Shown: positions 1 through 6,869, counted from the first letter of the stretch. The stretch: 7,267 bases of DNA from Rhabdothermincola_A sp041688815 (GCA_041688815.1 JBDNHK010000121.1:1-7267), one strand, 5' to 3'. Notes: generated by a model not told the origin, from the letters alone. Translations and numbers: made by a program.

Positions 1-114
1 GCCGGCTGTTCGGATGTCGAGATCGCCCGGCGGTTCCGGCGGAGTGCGTCGGGCATCGCCCGTGTCCGGGTCCTCGCGCGGTGGAAGCTCGCATCTTCTC
101 CGCCGACGACGTGA
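1..114 (+). CDS. C-terminal fragment of a possible helix-turn-helix protein
   Basis: The first forward frame is open from the window edge to a TGA at 112-114, giving 37 residues. The visible peptide contains SDVEIARRFRRS followed by SGIARVRVLARW. This has the helix, short turn, basic second helix pattern of a helix-turn-helix segment, and ends in a short Ser/Pro/Thr tail. About 81% of codons end in G or C, which fits real coding sequence in this genome. The start lies outside the window, so the family cannot be named. If it is a DNA-binding protein it could be a neighbour regulator of the transporter, but nothing visible proves that. It could also be a chance open frame in GC-rich DNA. Confidence 0.45.
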   Translation, partial: AGCSDVEIARRFRRSASGIARVRVLARWKLASSPPTT

Positions 115-121
115 TCGTCGG
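103..121 (+). terminator. Hairpin over the stop codon of the upstream gene
   Basis: A perfect 7-bp inverted repeat, CCGACGA / TCGTCGG (103-109 and 115-121), has a 5-base loop and spans the TGA at 112-114. No T-run follows, so it is not a textbook intrinsic terminator, although GC-rich actinobacteria often lack one. The arms share the CCGAC/GTCGG core with the 67-bp element just downstream, so an operator role is the alternative. Confidence 0.35.
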
Positions 122-131
122 ACCGGCAGCC

Positions 132-198
132 GTCCTGTCGCTTGTTCCTGGGGGAGCAGCTGCGTCACTCCGACGCATTGTCGGAGCCGACGCGGCGA
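132..198 (+). promoter_or_regulatory. 67-bp conserved upstream element, copy 1 (before dppD)
   Basis: This stretch matches the reverse complement of 6884-6950 at 61 of 67 positions with no indels. The six differences are at 135, 158, 161, 162, 163 and 186. Four of them cluster in one 6-base window, so the flanking blocks are invariant. Conserved parts are TGTCGCTTGTTCC, GGGGGAGC, a hairpin CTCCGAC-GCATT-GTCGGAG (168-186) and CCGACGCGGCGA. The end segments TCGC (138-141) and GCGA (195-198) are complementary and could close the whole unit into a folded RNA. It lies 142 bases before the dppD start. No TANNNT-type -10 box is visible between 60 and 131, so whether it is transcribed here is unclear. 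It may be an operator, an RNA leader or a dispersed repeat. Confidence 0.7.
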
Positions 199-339
199 AT
201 AGCGCATCTCGGGCAGCCCGCTCGTCGCGGTAGTGTCCCGGCGGGCTGGGATCGACTGTTCCCGAGCCGGATATCGGAGACCTCGCCCGAGAACCGTCGA
301 GCGCCACTCGACACTGACACGACGCACCAGGGGGGAACA
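199..339 (+). promoter_or_regulatory. Structured leader between the conserved element and dppD
   Basis: This 141-base stretch has no convincing gene. It contains nested complementary arms: CTCGGG (208-213) with CCCGAG (261-266), enclosing CAGCCCGC (214-221) with GCGGGCTG (241-248). That is 14 Watson-Crick pairs with a 12-base bulge on the 3' side and a 19-base apical loop. A TAGTGT (231-236) in the apical loop fits the loose TANNNT -10 pattern but has no good -35, so a promoter here is only possible. The frame of dppD is open through this stretch back to a TTG at 142, but the peptide it would encode has no family resemblance. Confidence 0.45.
329..335 (+). promoter_or_regulatory. Ribosome-binding site fixing the dppD start
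   Basis: AGGGGGG at 329-335 lies four bases before TTG at 340. It is the only strong purine-rich site close to the beginning of the conserved ATPase domain. It supports this TTG over the in-frame TTG at 142, which has no such site and would add 66 unrelated residues. Confidence 0.6.
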
Positions 340-1410
340 TTGGCCGGGGCATCACCGTTACTCGAGGTCCGCAACCTCACGACGCGCTTCGCAACACCTC
401 GCGGCGAGCTCTTGGCCGTCGATGGGGTCTCGTTCGACCTCGGCCGTGGCGAGACCGTCGGAATCGTCGGAGAGTCCGGTTCGGGCAAGTCGGTCCTGGT
501 CCGGTCGATCATGAACATCCTGCCCAAGGCAGCGAGCGTTGACCCCCTCTCGGAAGTGAGGCTGGCCGGTCGCGACGTTCGGGGTCTCACGCTCGCCGAG
601 GCCCGTCACTTCTTCGGTGTCGAGGTGGCCATGGTCTTCCAGGACCCGATGACCTCCCTCAACCCGGTCAAGAAGATCGGCCAGCAGCTCACCGAACCTC
701 TCCGCTATCACCTGGGCCTGAGTCGTACCGATGCCCGGGCCCGGGCCATCGGGCTCTTGGACCATGTCGGCATCCCCCATCCCGATCGCCGCCTCTCGCA
801 GTACCCCCACGAGCTCTCGGGCGGGATGCGACAGCGGGTCACGATCGCCATCGCCCTTTCGTGCGAGCCGAAGCTGTTGATCGCCGACGAGCCCACCACC
901 GCGCTCGACGTGACCGTCCAGAAACAGATCCTCGACCTCCTCCAAGGCCTCCAACAGGAGACCGGCATGGGGATGATCCTCATCACCCACGACCTCGGCG
1001 TGGTGGCCGGACGGGCCGACCGCATCGGCGTCATGTACGCCGCCCGCCTCGCGGAGATGGCGCCCGCCCGGGAACTCTTCGCCCGTCCTCGCCACCCCTA
1101 CACCACGGCACTCATGCGCTCGATCCCCCGGGTCGAGCTGCCCAGCCATTCGACCCTCGAGGCCATCCCCGGCCGGCCACCCGACATGGTCGCGCCCCCT
1201 CCGGCGTGTCGCTTCGCCCCTCGGTGCCCCCAGACCCAATCGGCGTGCATCGAGGTCGACCCCGGCTACGTCGCCATCGACGGGCCCACGCATCAGTGGT
1301 GTTGTCATTTCCCCACTGGCACGCCCGAAGGCGACGAGGCGCTGCGCCGCAACCAAGAGGCCGGCATCACCGCCGCAGGACTCGACCTGTGCGCCGAGGT
1401 CGTGAGCTGA
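340..1410 (+). CDS. dppD: Peptide-type ABC importer ATPase, DppD/OppD family
   Basis: One of the two cytoplasmic ATPases that power the importer. From TTG at 340 the protein has 356 residues, close to the family norm. ATPase motifs appear in order: Walker A GESGSGKS (44-51), Q-loop Gln101 in MVFQDPMTSLNP, signature LSGGMRQR (159-166), Walker B LLIADEP (179-185), D-loop TALD (187-190) and switch His217. The Dpp/Opp C-terminal extension follows, with HPYTTALMRSIP and a cysteine cluster (Cys290, 296, 303, 321 and 322). In this family that cysteine-rich domain can carry an iron-sulfur cluster; whether it does here is inference. The stop overlaps the dppF start by one base, which indicates translational coupling. 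Family assignment is firm, but the transported solute cannot be read from the ATPase, so the symbol is family-level. Confidence 0.93.
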   Translation: MAGASPLLEVRNLTTRFATPRGELLAVDGVSFDLGRGETVGIVGESGSGKSVLVRSIMNILPKAASVDPLSEVRLAGRDVRGLTLAEARHFFGVEVAMVFQDPMTSLNPVKKIGQQLTEPLRYHLGLSRTDARARAIGLLDHVGIPHPDRRLSQYPHELSGGMRQRVTIAIALSCEPKLLIADEPTTALDVTVQKQILDLLQGLQQETGMGMILITHDLGVVAGRADRIGVMYAARLAEMAPARELFARPRHPYTTALMRSIPRVELPSHSTLEAIPGRPPDMVAPPPACRFAPRCPQTQSACIEVDPGYVAIDGPTHQWCCHFPTGTPEGDEALRRNQEAGITAAGLDLCAEVVS

Positions 1411-2414
1411 TGGCCGGCAGCGGCACCGCCCACCTCCGTGACGACCAGGGCCCGGTGCTCAGCGTCCGCAATCTCGTCGTCGAGTTCCCGACCGGAAAGG
1501 GCGACGTCGTTCACGCGGTGAGCGACGTCAGCTTCGACATCCTGCAGGGCGAGACTGTTGGCCTCGTTGGCGAGTCAGGCTGCGGGAAGTCGAGCACCGG
1601 TCGAGCCATCATGCAGCTCCCCAAGCCCACCTCAGGCGAGGTCGTGCTCGACGGCCAGGATCTCACCGAACTCGATGGTGAGGAGCTGCGGCGGGTGCGC
1701 ACCCACCTGCAGATGATCTTCCAGGACCCGATCTCGTCGCTGAACCCGCGCCGCAAGGTCCGCGACATCGTCAACGAGGGCCCACGGATCTGGCATGACA
1801 AGTCCGGCCGCGAGCACGACCGGCGCATCGACGAGATCCTCGAAGCGGTCGGTCTCGATCCTCGCGTCGTCAGCGATCGTCGGCCTCACGAGTTCTCTGG
1901 CGGGCAGTGCCAGCGCATCTGCATCGCTCGCGCCCTCATGCTCGATCCCGAGGTCATCATCTGCGACGAGCCGGTCTCGGCCCTCGACGTCTCGGTACAA
2001 GCCCAGATCCTCAATCTGCTCGAGAGCATGAAGAAGCGCTACGGGCTCACGATGTTGTTCATCGCCCACGACCTGGCCGTCGTGAAGAACGTGAGCGACC
2101 GCGTGGTGGTGATGTACCTCGGCAAGATGTGCGAGATCGCTGGAGCCGACCAGCTCTACGCCCACCCCGCCCACCCCTACACCCGCCTGTTGCTCGATTC
2201 GATCCCGGTGCCCGACCCCGATCGGGTGGCCAGCGACACCACCATCAGCGGCGACCTGCCGTCGCCGATCGACCCTCCGTCAGGGTGCCGGTTCCGTACC
2301 CGCTGCCCGATGGCGCAGGACCTCTGCGCCGAGCGCGAACCGGAACTGCGGGAGCTGGGGCCCGGTCATTTCGTGGCATGCCACTTCGCGGAGGAGTCGG
2401 CCGTCGTCGCCTGA
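1410..2414 (+). CDS. dppF: Peptide-type ABC importer ATPase, DppF/OppF family
   Basis: The partner ATPase, expected to pair with DppD beneath the DppB/DppC channel. The ATG at 1410 shares its A with the TGA of dppD. The protein has 334 residues, normal for the family. Motifs: Walker A GESGCGKS (54-61), Q-loop Gln105 in MIFQDPISSLNP, signature FSGGQCQR (162-169), Walker B VIICDEP (182-188), SALD (190-193) and switch His220. The C-terminal domain has HPYTRLLLDSIP and a cysteine set at 293, 299, 306 and 324 with the same spacing at its start as in DppD. A Cys replaces the common Arg in the signature, a variant I believe is frequent in actinobacterial members and not a defect. All catalytic residues are present in both ATPases, so both sites look active. 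Confidence 0.93.
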   Translation: MAGSGTAHLRDDQGPVLSVRNLVVEFPTGKGDVVHAVSDVSFDILQGETVGLVGESGCGKSSTGRAIMQLPKPTSGEVVLDGQDLTELDGEELRRVRTHLQMIFQDPISSLNPRRKVRDIVNEGPRIWHDKSGREHDRRIDEILEAVGLDPRVVSDRRPHEFSGGQCQRICIARALMLDPEVIICDEPVSALDVSVQAQILNLLESMKKRYGLTMLFIAHDLAVVKNVSDRVVVMYLGKMCEIAGADQLYAHPAHPYTRLLLDSIPVPDPDRVASDTTISGDLPSPIDPPSGCRFRTRCPMAQDLCAEREPELRELGPGHFVACHFAEESAVVA

Positions 2415-2457
2415 GCCCGCAGCCCGGTGGCGACGGGTCGTCGCTCGTGTCGTCGAT

Positions 2458-2967
2458 TTGTCGATCGTCTTCTTCGCTCAACTCGCCATCATGGTCCTCG
2501 GGGGGAGCGCGCTGATCGGCCCCGACGGCGCTCGATACCTGTTCGCCGCTCTTCTCACCGGCTACGAGCTGCTCTTTGTCGTCCGTCTCGGTCAGACGCC
2601 GGCCAAGGACTGGTTGGACGTGAAGGCGGCGGTTCACCCGGGGGATGCGACGCCCGGCTTCGGGCGGGCGCTGCGCCGGTGGCTCCTTGTCCTCGTCGTC
2701 GTGTTGATGCCGAACCCGTGGGTGGCAGTCACCGTGCTGGTGGTGCTGGCCGCTCCCACCCTCGTCGGGTCAGGTCGAGGGCTCCACGACCTGCTGGCCG
2801 GGACGTGGGTGATCGCCTACGACACCGACGAGCACGAGGACCAACCCGACGTGCACTTCGAGCGCCTCGACCGGCATCGCCGCGACCGACGGTTGTTCCG
2901 CTTCCGCGACGAGGGAACCGACGACCGCGACCCAGGGCACGATGGTCGTCGAGCCCTCGAGGACTGA
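2458..2967 (+). CDS. RDD-family small membrane protein, start uncertain
   Basis: From TTG at 2458 this is 169 residues. It has a hydrophobic helix (about 2-20), a second (27-42) ending in the RDD-type motif RLGQTPAKDWL, a third hydrophobic stretch (75-104), the closing motif GRGLHDLLAGT (106-116), and a very acidic/basic tail rich in Asp and Arg that is probably cytoplasmic. RDD proteins are integral membrane proteins of mostly unknown role; some members are linked to ion or solute transport. The TTG has no good ribosome-binding site. The same frame upstream (2413-2457) reads RWRRVVARVVD, which looks like the family's first Arg/Asp motif, yet has no ATG, GTG or TTG. The true protein therefore probably begins earlier. 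It follows dppF within 45 bases and is likely co-transcribed. A role with the transporter is inference from position only. Confidence 0.75.
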   Translation: MSIVFFAQLAIMVLGGSALIGPDGARYLFAALLTGYELLFVVRLGQTPAKDWLDVKAAVHPGDATPGFGRALRRWLLVLVVVLMPNPWVAVTVLVVLAAPTLVGSGRGLHDLLAGTWVIAYDTDEHEDQPDVHFERLDRHRRDRRLFRFRDEGTDDRDPGHDGRRALED

Positions 2968-2991
2968 GCCCTGCCGGCCCCGAGACTGGCC

Positions 2992-3006
2992 CCCGCCGAC
3001 GGCGGG
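2992..3006. terminator. GC hairpin between the convergent units
   Basis: CCCGCC (2992-2997) and GGCGGG (3001-3006) form a perfect 6-bp stem with a GAC loop. It lies in the 40-base gap between the RDD stop (2967) and the dppC stop (3008), where a bidirectional terminator would be expected. No T-run follows on either strand, so termination is inferred from position and stem strength. Confidence 0.45.
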
Positions 3007-3007
3007 A

Positions 3008-4072
3008 TCAGATGGCGCTGGCCCGGGGGTCGAGCTTGGCCCGGGCCCGGTCGCCGATCTTGTTCAGCGCGAAGACGGTGACGAACATGACCGCGCCGGG
3101 CACGAACACCAGGTGCGGGGTCTTCTGGAGGTTGTCTTGGCCGGCGGCGATCATGTTCCCCCACGTCGGCGTCGGCCGTTGGATGCCGACTCCCAGGAAG
3201 CTCAGCGACGCCTCGGCGACGATCAGCACGGCGATGATGATGAAGCTGTAGGACAACAGCGGCCGCACCACGTTGGGGACGAGTTCGAACGCGATGATCC
3301 GCCAGTCCTTGGCGCCCATGGCCCGAGCGGAGAGCACGAACTCGCGCTGGGCGAGGGTCAACGTGTTGGCTCGGGCCAACCGGGTGTAGGTGGGAATGCT
3401 CAACAAGGCCAAGGCGAGGGAGATGTTCAGGGCGCTGGCATCGACCGCGGCCACGACGGCCAGCAGCAGGATGAGCGGCGGGAAGGCGAGCATCGAGTCG
3501 GCGAACACCCCGACCACGGCATCGAGCCTGCCCCGGAAGAAGCCGGCGCAGACGCCGAGCAGGCCACCACCGACCATCCCGATGACGACGGCGAGGAAGC
3601 TCACCTGCAGCGAGATGCGGGCCCCGTAGATGACCCCACCGAGGATGTCGAGGGCCTGGTTGTCGGTGCCCAGCGGGTGCGCCGAGAAGAGGTCGGGGCG
3701 CAGCCGGGGAGTCTCGAGCAACGTCGCGGCGGTGTCACGCGATTCCGACAGCGGGAGCCAGTCGGCGATCAGCGCCAGCACGACGACCCCGACCACCCAG
3801 ACGACCGCCAACCAGAACCCCGTGTTGACCTTGCGCCCCTTGATGGCGAAGAGCAGGGCATCGAGGCCGAGATAGCAGGCGGCGAGGCCCACCACGACGA
3901 CGGGCGCCTGGGCCCACACCGTCAGGCTGGCCATGACGGCGAGGGCGACGTAGAGGAGCACGACGCCGAGGGGTAACAGCGCGACGCGCAACCACGCAGG
4001 ACGAATCCGGCCGGGGCGAGCCGGTGCCGGACCGGAGTCGGATGGGACTTCGAGCACTGGGGTCTCAGGCAC
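3008..4072 (-). CDS. dppC: Peptide-type ABC importer permease, DppC family
   Basis: One of two channel-forming inner-membrane subunits. It starts at GTG 4072 with GAGGA about five bases upstream and overlaps dppB by 8 bp, so the two are translationally coupled. The protein has 354 residues. Core family features are HPLGTD (132-137) before the transport domain, the EAA-type ATPase-contact loop ARAMGAKDWRII (249-260) followed by LVPN, then AEASLSFLGVG (286-296) and the closing KLDPR. Hydrophobic segments lie near 29-51, 57-77, 86-104, 155-177, 186-210, 214-228, 272-293 and 320-338. DppC proteins usually have a single membrane helix before the periplasmic segment that precedes HPLGTD. Here three appear, so an N-terminal insertion of about 50-60 residues with two extra helices is likely. 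The transport core is complete. Confidence 0.93.
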   Translation of the reverse strand: MPETPVLEVPSDSGPAPARPGRIRPAWLRVALLPLGVVLLYVALAVMASLTVWAQAPVVVVGLAACYLGLDALLFAIKGRKVNTGFWLAVVWVVGVVVLALIADWLPLSESRDTAATLLETPRLRPDLFSAHPLGTDNQALDILGGVIYGARISLQVSFLAVVIGMVGGGLLGVCAGFFRGRLDAVVGVFADSMLAFPPLILLLAVVAAVDASALNISLALALLSIPTYTRLARANTLTLAQREFVLSARAMGAKDWRIIAFELVPNVVRPLLSYSFIIIAVLIVAEASLSFLGVGIQRPTPTWGNMIAAGQDNLQKTPHLVFVPGAVMFVTVFALNKIGDRARAKLDPRASAI

Positions 4073-5186
4073 GACGAATCCTCGGATCGAGGTACAGGTA
4101 GGAGATGTCGACCAGGAGGTTGATCACGACGTAGAAGACGGCGATCACCAGCACGCCACCCTGGACGATGGTGAAGTCACCGAGCACCACACCCTGGTTC
4201 ACGACGAGGCGGCCCATGCCCGGTAGGGCGAAGATCGTCTCGACGATGACAGTGCCGCCGATGAGGCGACCGAGGCTGACGCCGGCCAGGGTGACCAGCG
4301 AGAACGACGACGGGCGCAATGCGTCGCTCCACAGCACCCGCCAAACCGGCATGCCCTTGGCCCGAGCCGCCAGGACGTAGTCCTCCTGGAGCGTCGAGAT
4401 CATGTCGCCGCGGAGCAGGCGGGTGAACACGGCGATCTCGGTGAGCGCCAGGGCGAAAGCCGGGAGGAACGCCGAGCGGAGGTTCTCGCCCAGGCCGTCC
4501 TCACTGGTGAGCCGGGAGAACCCGGTGCGGGGGAACTCGGGGAACCAGACGAACACGAGCGCGGTGACGGCGAGCACCGCGGCCGCTCCACCGAGGCGGA
4601 TGACGACGGCGCGGTTGGTGTCGTCACCCCATCGCCTGACGCCACCGGCCACCATGGCGCCGGCGATGGACACACCCAGCACCACGGCCGCCCAGCGCAC
4701 GACGTCGGGTTGGAACACGAAGAAGTAGGCCAACAACAACGCAGCCAGGAACGTGGGCACGGAGATGAGCGCCGCGGTGAGCAACGTCGAGGCCCGGTCG
4801 ACGTGGGTGTCGGCCCGATAGGCCGACCAGATAGCGAGCGGAATTGCGACGAACAGGGCCATGAGCAGGCCCATCGCCGCGAGCTGGAGGGTGACGGGCA
4901 GGCTGGCGCGGATGAGCTCGACTACGGAGTCCGTGGGTTGGAGCAGGGAGTTGCCGAGGTCACCCTGGAAGGCGCTGCTCAGCCAGTCCCAGTAGCGCTG
5001 GACGAGAGGCTGGTCGAGACCGAGCTCGACGCGCAGGTTGGCCACCGCCTCCGGCGTGGCCTCGGGACCCAGGATGCTCACCGCTGGATCGCCCGGCACC
5101 AGTGCGGTCAGGAAAAACGTCCCGAGCGTCACGAGGAACAGCACGGGAACGAGGCGGATCAGTCGTCGCCCGAACAGCCGCAGCAT
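4065..5186 (-). CDS. dppB: Peptide-type ABC importer permease, DppB family
   Basis: The second channel subunit, 373 residues from ATG at 5186. It opens with the typical basic start and membrane helix (RRLIRLVPVLFLVTLGTFF), followed by VPGDP (30-34), the LGLDQPLVQRYWDWL segment (56-69) and GDLGNS (75-80). The EAA-type loop AARAKGMPVWRVLW (273-286), the VETIFALPGMG motif (315-325) and YLDPR (365-369) complete the family pattern. Between the helix ending near 158 and the FPRTGF segment (218-223) lie about 60 residues with two apparent extra hydrophobic stretches (about 163-183 and 193-215). Most relatives run almost directly into a short loop there, which explains the length above the usual 310-340. 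The nearest purine-rich site, AAGGGGG, is about 12 bases before the ATG, longer than ideal. Confidence 0.92.
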   Translation of the reverse strand: MLRLFGRRLIRLVPVLFLVTLGTFFLTALVPGDPAVSILGPEATPEAVANLRVELGLDQPLVQRYWDWLSSAFQGDLGNSLLQPTDSVVELIRASLPVTLQLAAMGLLMALFVAIPLAIWSAYRADTHVDRASTLLTAALISVPTFLAALLLAYFFVFQPDVVRWAAVVLGVSIAGAMVAGGVRRWGDDTNRAVVIRLGGAAAVLAVTALVFVWFPEFPRTGFSRLTSEDGLGENLRSAFLPAFALALTEIAVFTRLLRGDMISTLQEDYVLAARAKGMPVWRVLWSDALRPSSFSLVTLAGVSLGRLIGGTVIVETIFALPGMGRLVVNQGVVLGDFTIVQGGVLVIAVFYVVINLLVDISYLYLDPRIRRA

Positions 5187-5201
5187 GGCTCGGGTTGTCC
5201 C

Positions 5202-5211
5202 CCTTCGAAGG
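5202..5211. repeat. Small palindrome overlapping the dppB ribosome-binding site
   Basis: CCTTCGAAGG is a perfect 10-base palindrome. On the minus strand it overlaps AAGGGGG, the likely dppB ribosome-binding site. It could weakly occlude that site in RNA, but short palindromes arise by chance and the stem would be only 3-4 bp. Confidence 0.3.
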
Positions 5212-5214
5212 CGG

Positions 5215-5261
5215 GAGGATCGACCCCGTGGGATGGCTCACCAGCCCCGGGGTCGATCCTC
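5215..5261 (-). promoter_or_regulatory. Long intercistronic hairpin between binding-protein gene and dppB
   Basis: A perfect 14-bp inverted repeat, GAGGATCGACCCCG (5215-5228) and CGGGGTCGATCCTC (5248-5261), has a 19-base centre containing a further 4-bp GGCT/AGCC stem (5235-5238 and 5243-5246). It begins 11 bases after the binding-protein stop and ends 28 bases before the dppB start. No T-run follows, so it is more likely an RNA-stability or attenuation structure than a full terminator. Such stems often let an abundant binding protein be expressed above its membrane partners; that role is inferred here. Confidence 0.7.
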
Positions 5262-5272
5262 GTCGCGACTGA

Positions 5273-6865
5273 CTACTTGGCGATGTACGCGTTCCCGAAC
5301 AAGAACGTGGTCGCGTTCCCGGGCAGGATGCCTTGGACGTCGTCGGCCCAGATGATGCCTTCTTGCGGGGCGCCGTAGATCACACCGACCCAGTCCTCGT
5401 TGTAGATCTTGTTGATCTCGGCCATGGCCTGCTGGCGAGCACTCTCGTCGGGGGCGGCGAAGAGGTCGGCGATGGCGGCATCCATGGCCGGGTTCGCATA
5501 GCCCACCCGGTTCGACGGGCTGGTCGAGCTCAGGTTGCGGCTGAACGACGTCATCCCCGTCTCGGGCCCGGCGTTCATGCCCCAGCATGCGATGTCGTAG
5601 TCGCCCTTGATGACCTGGCCGATCTGGTCGGCCGTTGGGATCGTCGTGACGTTGACGACGAATCCGGCGGCCTCGAGCAGCGCTTCGAGGGTCAGCGCGG
5701 TCTCGGGCGCAGGCGGGGCGTTGGCGCAGAGGACATCGATCTGCCCGTCGTAACCAGCGGCCTTGGCCTCTTCGAGCGCGGCCCGAGCCCCTGCGATGTC
5801 GGTGGCCATCTCCTTGATGGCGTCGGAGTAGAAGCGCGAGTCGGGGCTGACGAGCGCCTTGAAGACGTTCATTTCCCCGCCGAAGGCCCGGTTGTTGACG
5901 ACGTTGATGTCAACCGCCTTGCCGATGGCCTCGCGGACCTTGACGTCGGCGCCGGGTCGACCTGCACGATGGTTGACGGCGAACCCGCCGCCGGCCTGCT
6001 GCTCGATGAAGAAGTTCGCCGCTCCGCTGTCGATCGCGGCGGCGATCACCGAATCGTCTCGCAGGAAGGCCACGTTGACGTCGCCGGCCTTGTAGGCGTC
6101 GTAGGTGGCCTGGGCGCCGGGGACGAACACGAACCGCAGCGTCTCGATGCAAACGGGCCCGTCCCAGTAGTCCTGACGGGCCTTCATCACGAGCTCTTCG
6201 CCGGGTACGTTGCGCTCCACGACGTAGGGCCCCACACCGGCGGCGTCCGGCGGCTTCGCCCCGAAGGCCTGGGCGTCGGCGCCGATGGCCTTCGTGTTGA
6301 CGATCAGGCCGGGCTCGTCGGCGAAGACGAGCTGGAACTCCGACCACGGCCGGCTGAGCGTGATCTGGAGGGTCTGGGGATCGACGATCTTCTTCTCGGT
6401 CACCGTGGTGAGGAAACCGCCAGAGGTGTTGCGTACACCCTGCTGCAGATAGCGATCCAGGTTGTCGGACACCATCTGGGCATCGAGGGCCGTGCCGTCG
6501 CTGTAGGTGATGCCCTCGCGCAGCTTCAGGGTCCAGACGGTGAAGGCGTCGTTCGGCTTGATCGATTCCGCCAACCGAGGCGTGAACTGGTTGGTGTCGT
6601 AATCGAAGGTGAAGAGCGCGTCGTAGATGTTCACCAGTTCGGTGCCGCCGACCAATCCGCCGCTGACCTGAGGCGGATCGAGGACCGGCGTCGGGGCGAA
6701 GACCCCGTAGTTGATCTGCGTGCCGGGCACGGTGGCCTCGCAGCCATCGCCCGCCGCCTCGGTGGTAGCGGGGCTGGCGGAGTCGCCTCCGTCACCTCCG
6801 CACGCCGCAGCGATCATCGAGAGCGGCAACACCAGCGCCGCGAAACCCATCCAGGTCTTCCTCAC
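5273..6865 (-). CDS. Peptide-type ABC importer substrate-binding lipoprotein (SBP family 5)
   Basis: The extracytoplasmic receptor that captures the solute and hands it to DppB/DppC. From GTG at 6865 it has 530 residues, normal for family 5. The N-terminus is a lipoprotein signal: basic MRKTW, a hydrophobic core (6-20) and a cleavage region MIAAAC with lipid-bearing Cys22, then a Gly/Asp/Ser/Thr-rich linker. Family motifs follow: FTPRLAES (94-101), WTLKLREGITYSDGTALDA (111-129), AGVGPYVVE near the domain middle, and a late segment resembling family members (AEINKIYNEDWVGVIYG). The GTG is preceded by AAAGGGGAG, which beats the in-frame start at 6973 because the latter would bury the signal peptide. 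Family 5 proteins bind peptides, nickel, opines or sugars, so the ligand is unknown. Confidence 0.93.
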   Translation of the reverse strand: MRKTWMGFAALVLPLSMIAAACGGDGGDSASPATTEAAGDGCEATVPGTQINYGVFAPTPVLDPPQVSGGLVGGTELVNIYDALFTFDYDTNQFTPRLAESIKPNDAFTVWTLKLREGITYSDGTALDAQMVSDNLDRYLQQGVRNTSGGFLTTVTEKKIVDPQTLQITLSRPWSEFQLVFADEPGLIVNTKAIGADAQAFGAKPPDAAGVGPYVVERNVPGEELVMKARQDYWDGPVCIETLRFVFVPGAQATYDAYKAGDVNVAFLRDDSVIAAAIDSGAANFFIEQQAGGGFAVNHRAGRPGADVKVREAIGKAVDINVVNNRAFGGEMNVFKALVSPDSRFYSDAIKEMATDIAGARAALEEAKAAGYDGQIDVLCANAPPAPETALTLEALLEAAGFVVNVTTIPTADQIGQVIKGDYDIACWGMNAGPETGMTSFSRNLSSTSPSNRVGYANPAMDAAIADLFAAPDESARQQAMAEINKIYNEDWVGVIYGAPQEGIIWADDVQGILPGNATTFLFGNAYIAK

Positions 6866-6869
6866 GCGT

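Noticed and set aside
132..198. Guanidine-II (mini-ykkC) type riboswitch.
   Set aside because: That class has two hairpins with ACGR loops. The hairpin loop here is GCATT and does not fit.
142..339. In both copies the element is open and in frame with the downstream gene, encoding a shared LFLGE...HSDALSEPTRR peptide that could extend DppD and the receptor.
   Set aside because: Only one of the six base differences would be silent in that frame, so protein-level selection is not supported. It would bury the receptor signal peptide, and good ribosome-binding sites mark later starts.
358..1356. Long 332-codon minus-strand frame opposite dppD.
   Set aside because: It mirrors the ATPase coding sequence and shows no domain of its own.
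1893..1917. Cys in the DppF ABC signature (FSGGQCQR) as a possible defect.
   Set aside because: The essential SGGQ and all other ATPase motifs are intact, and I believe this variant is common in actinobacterial members.
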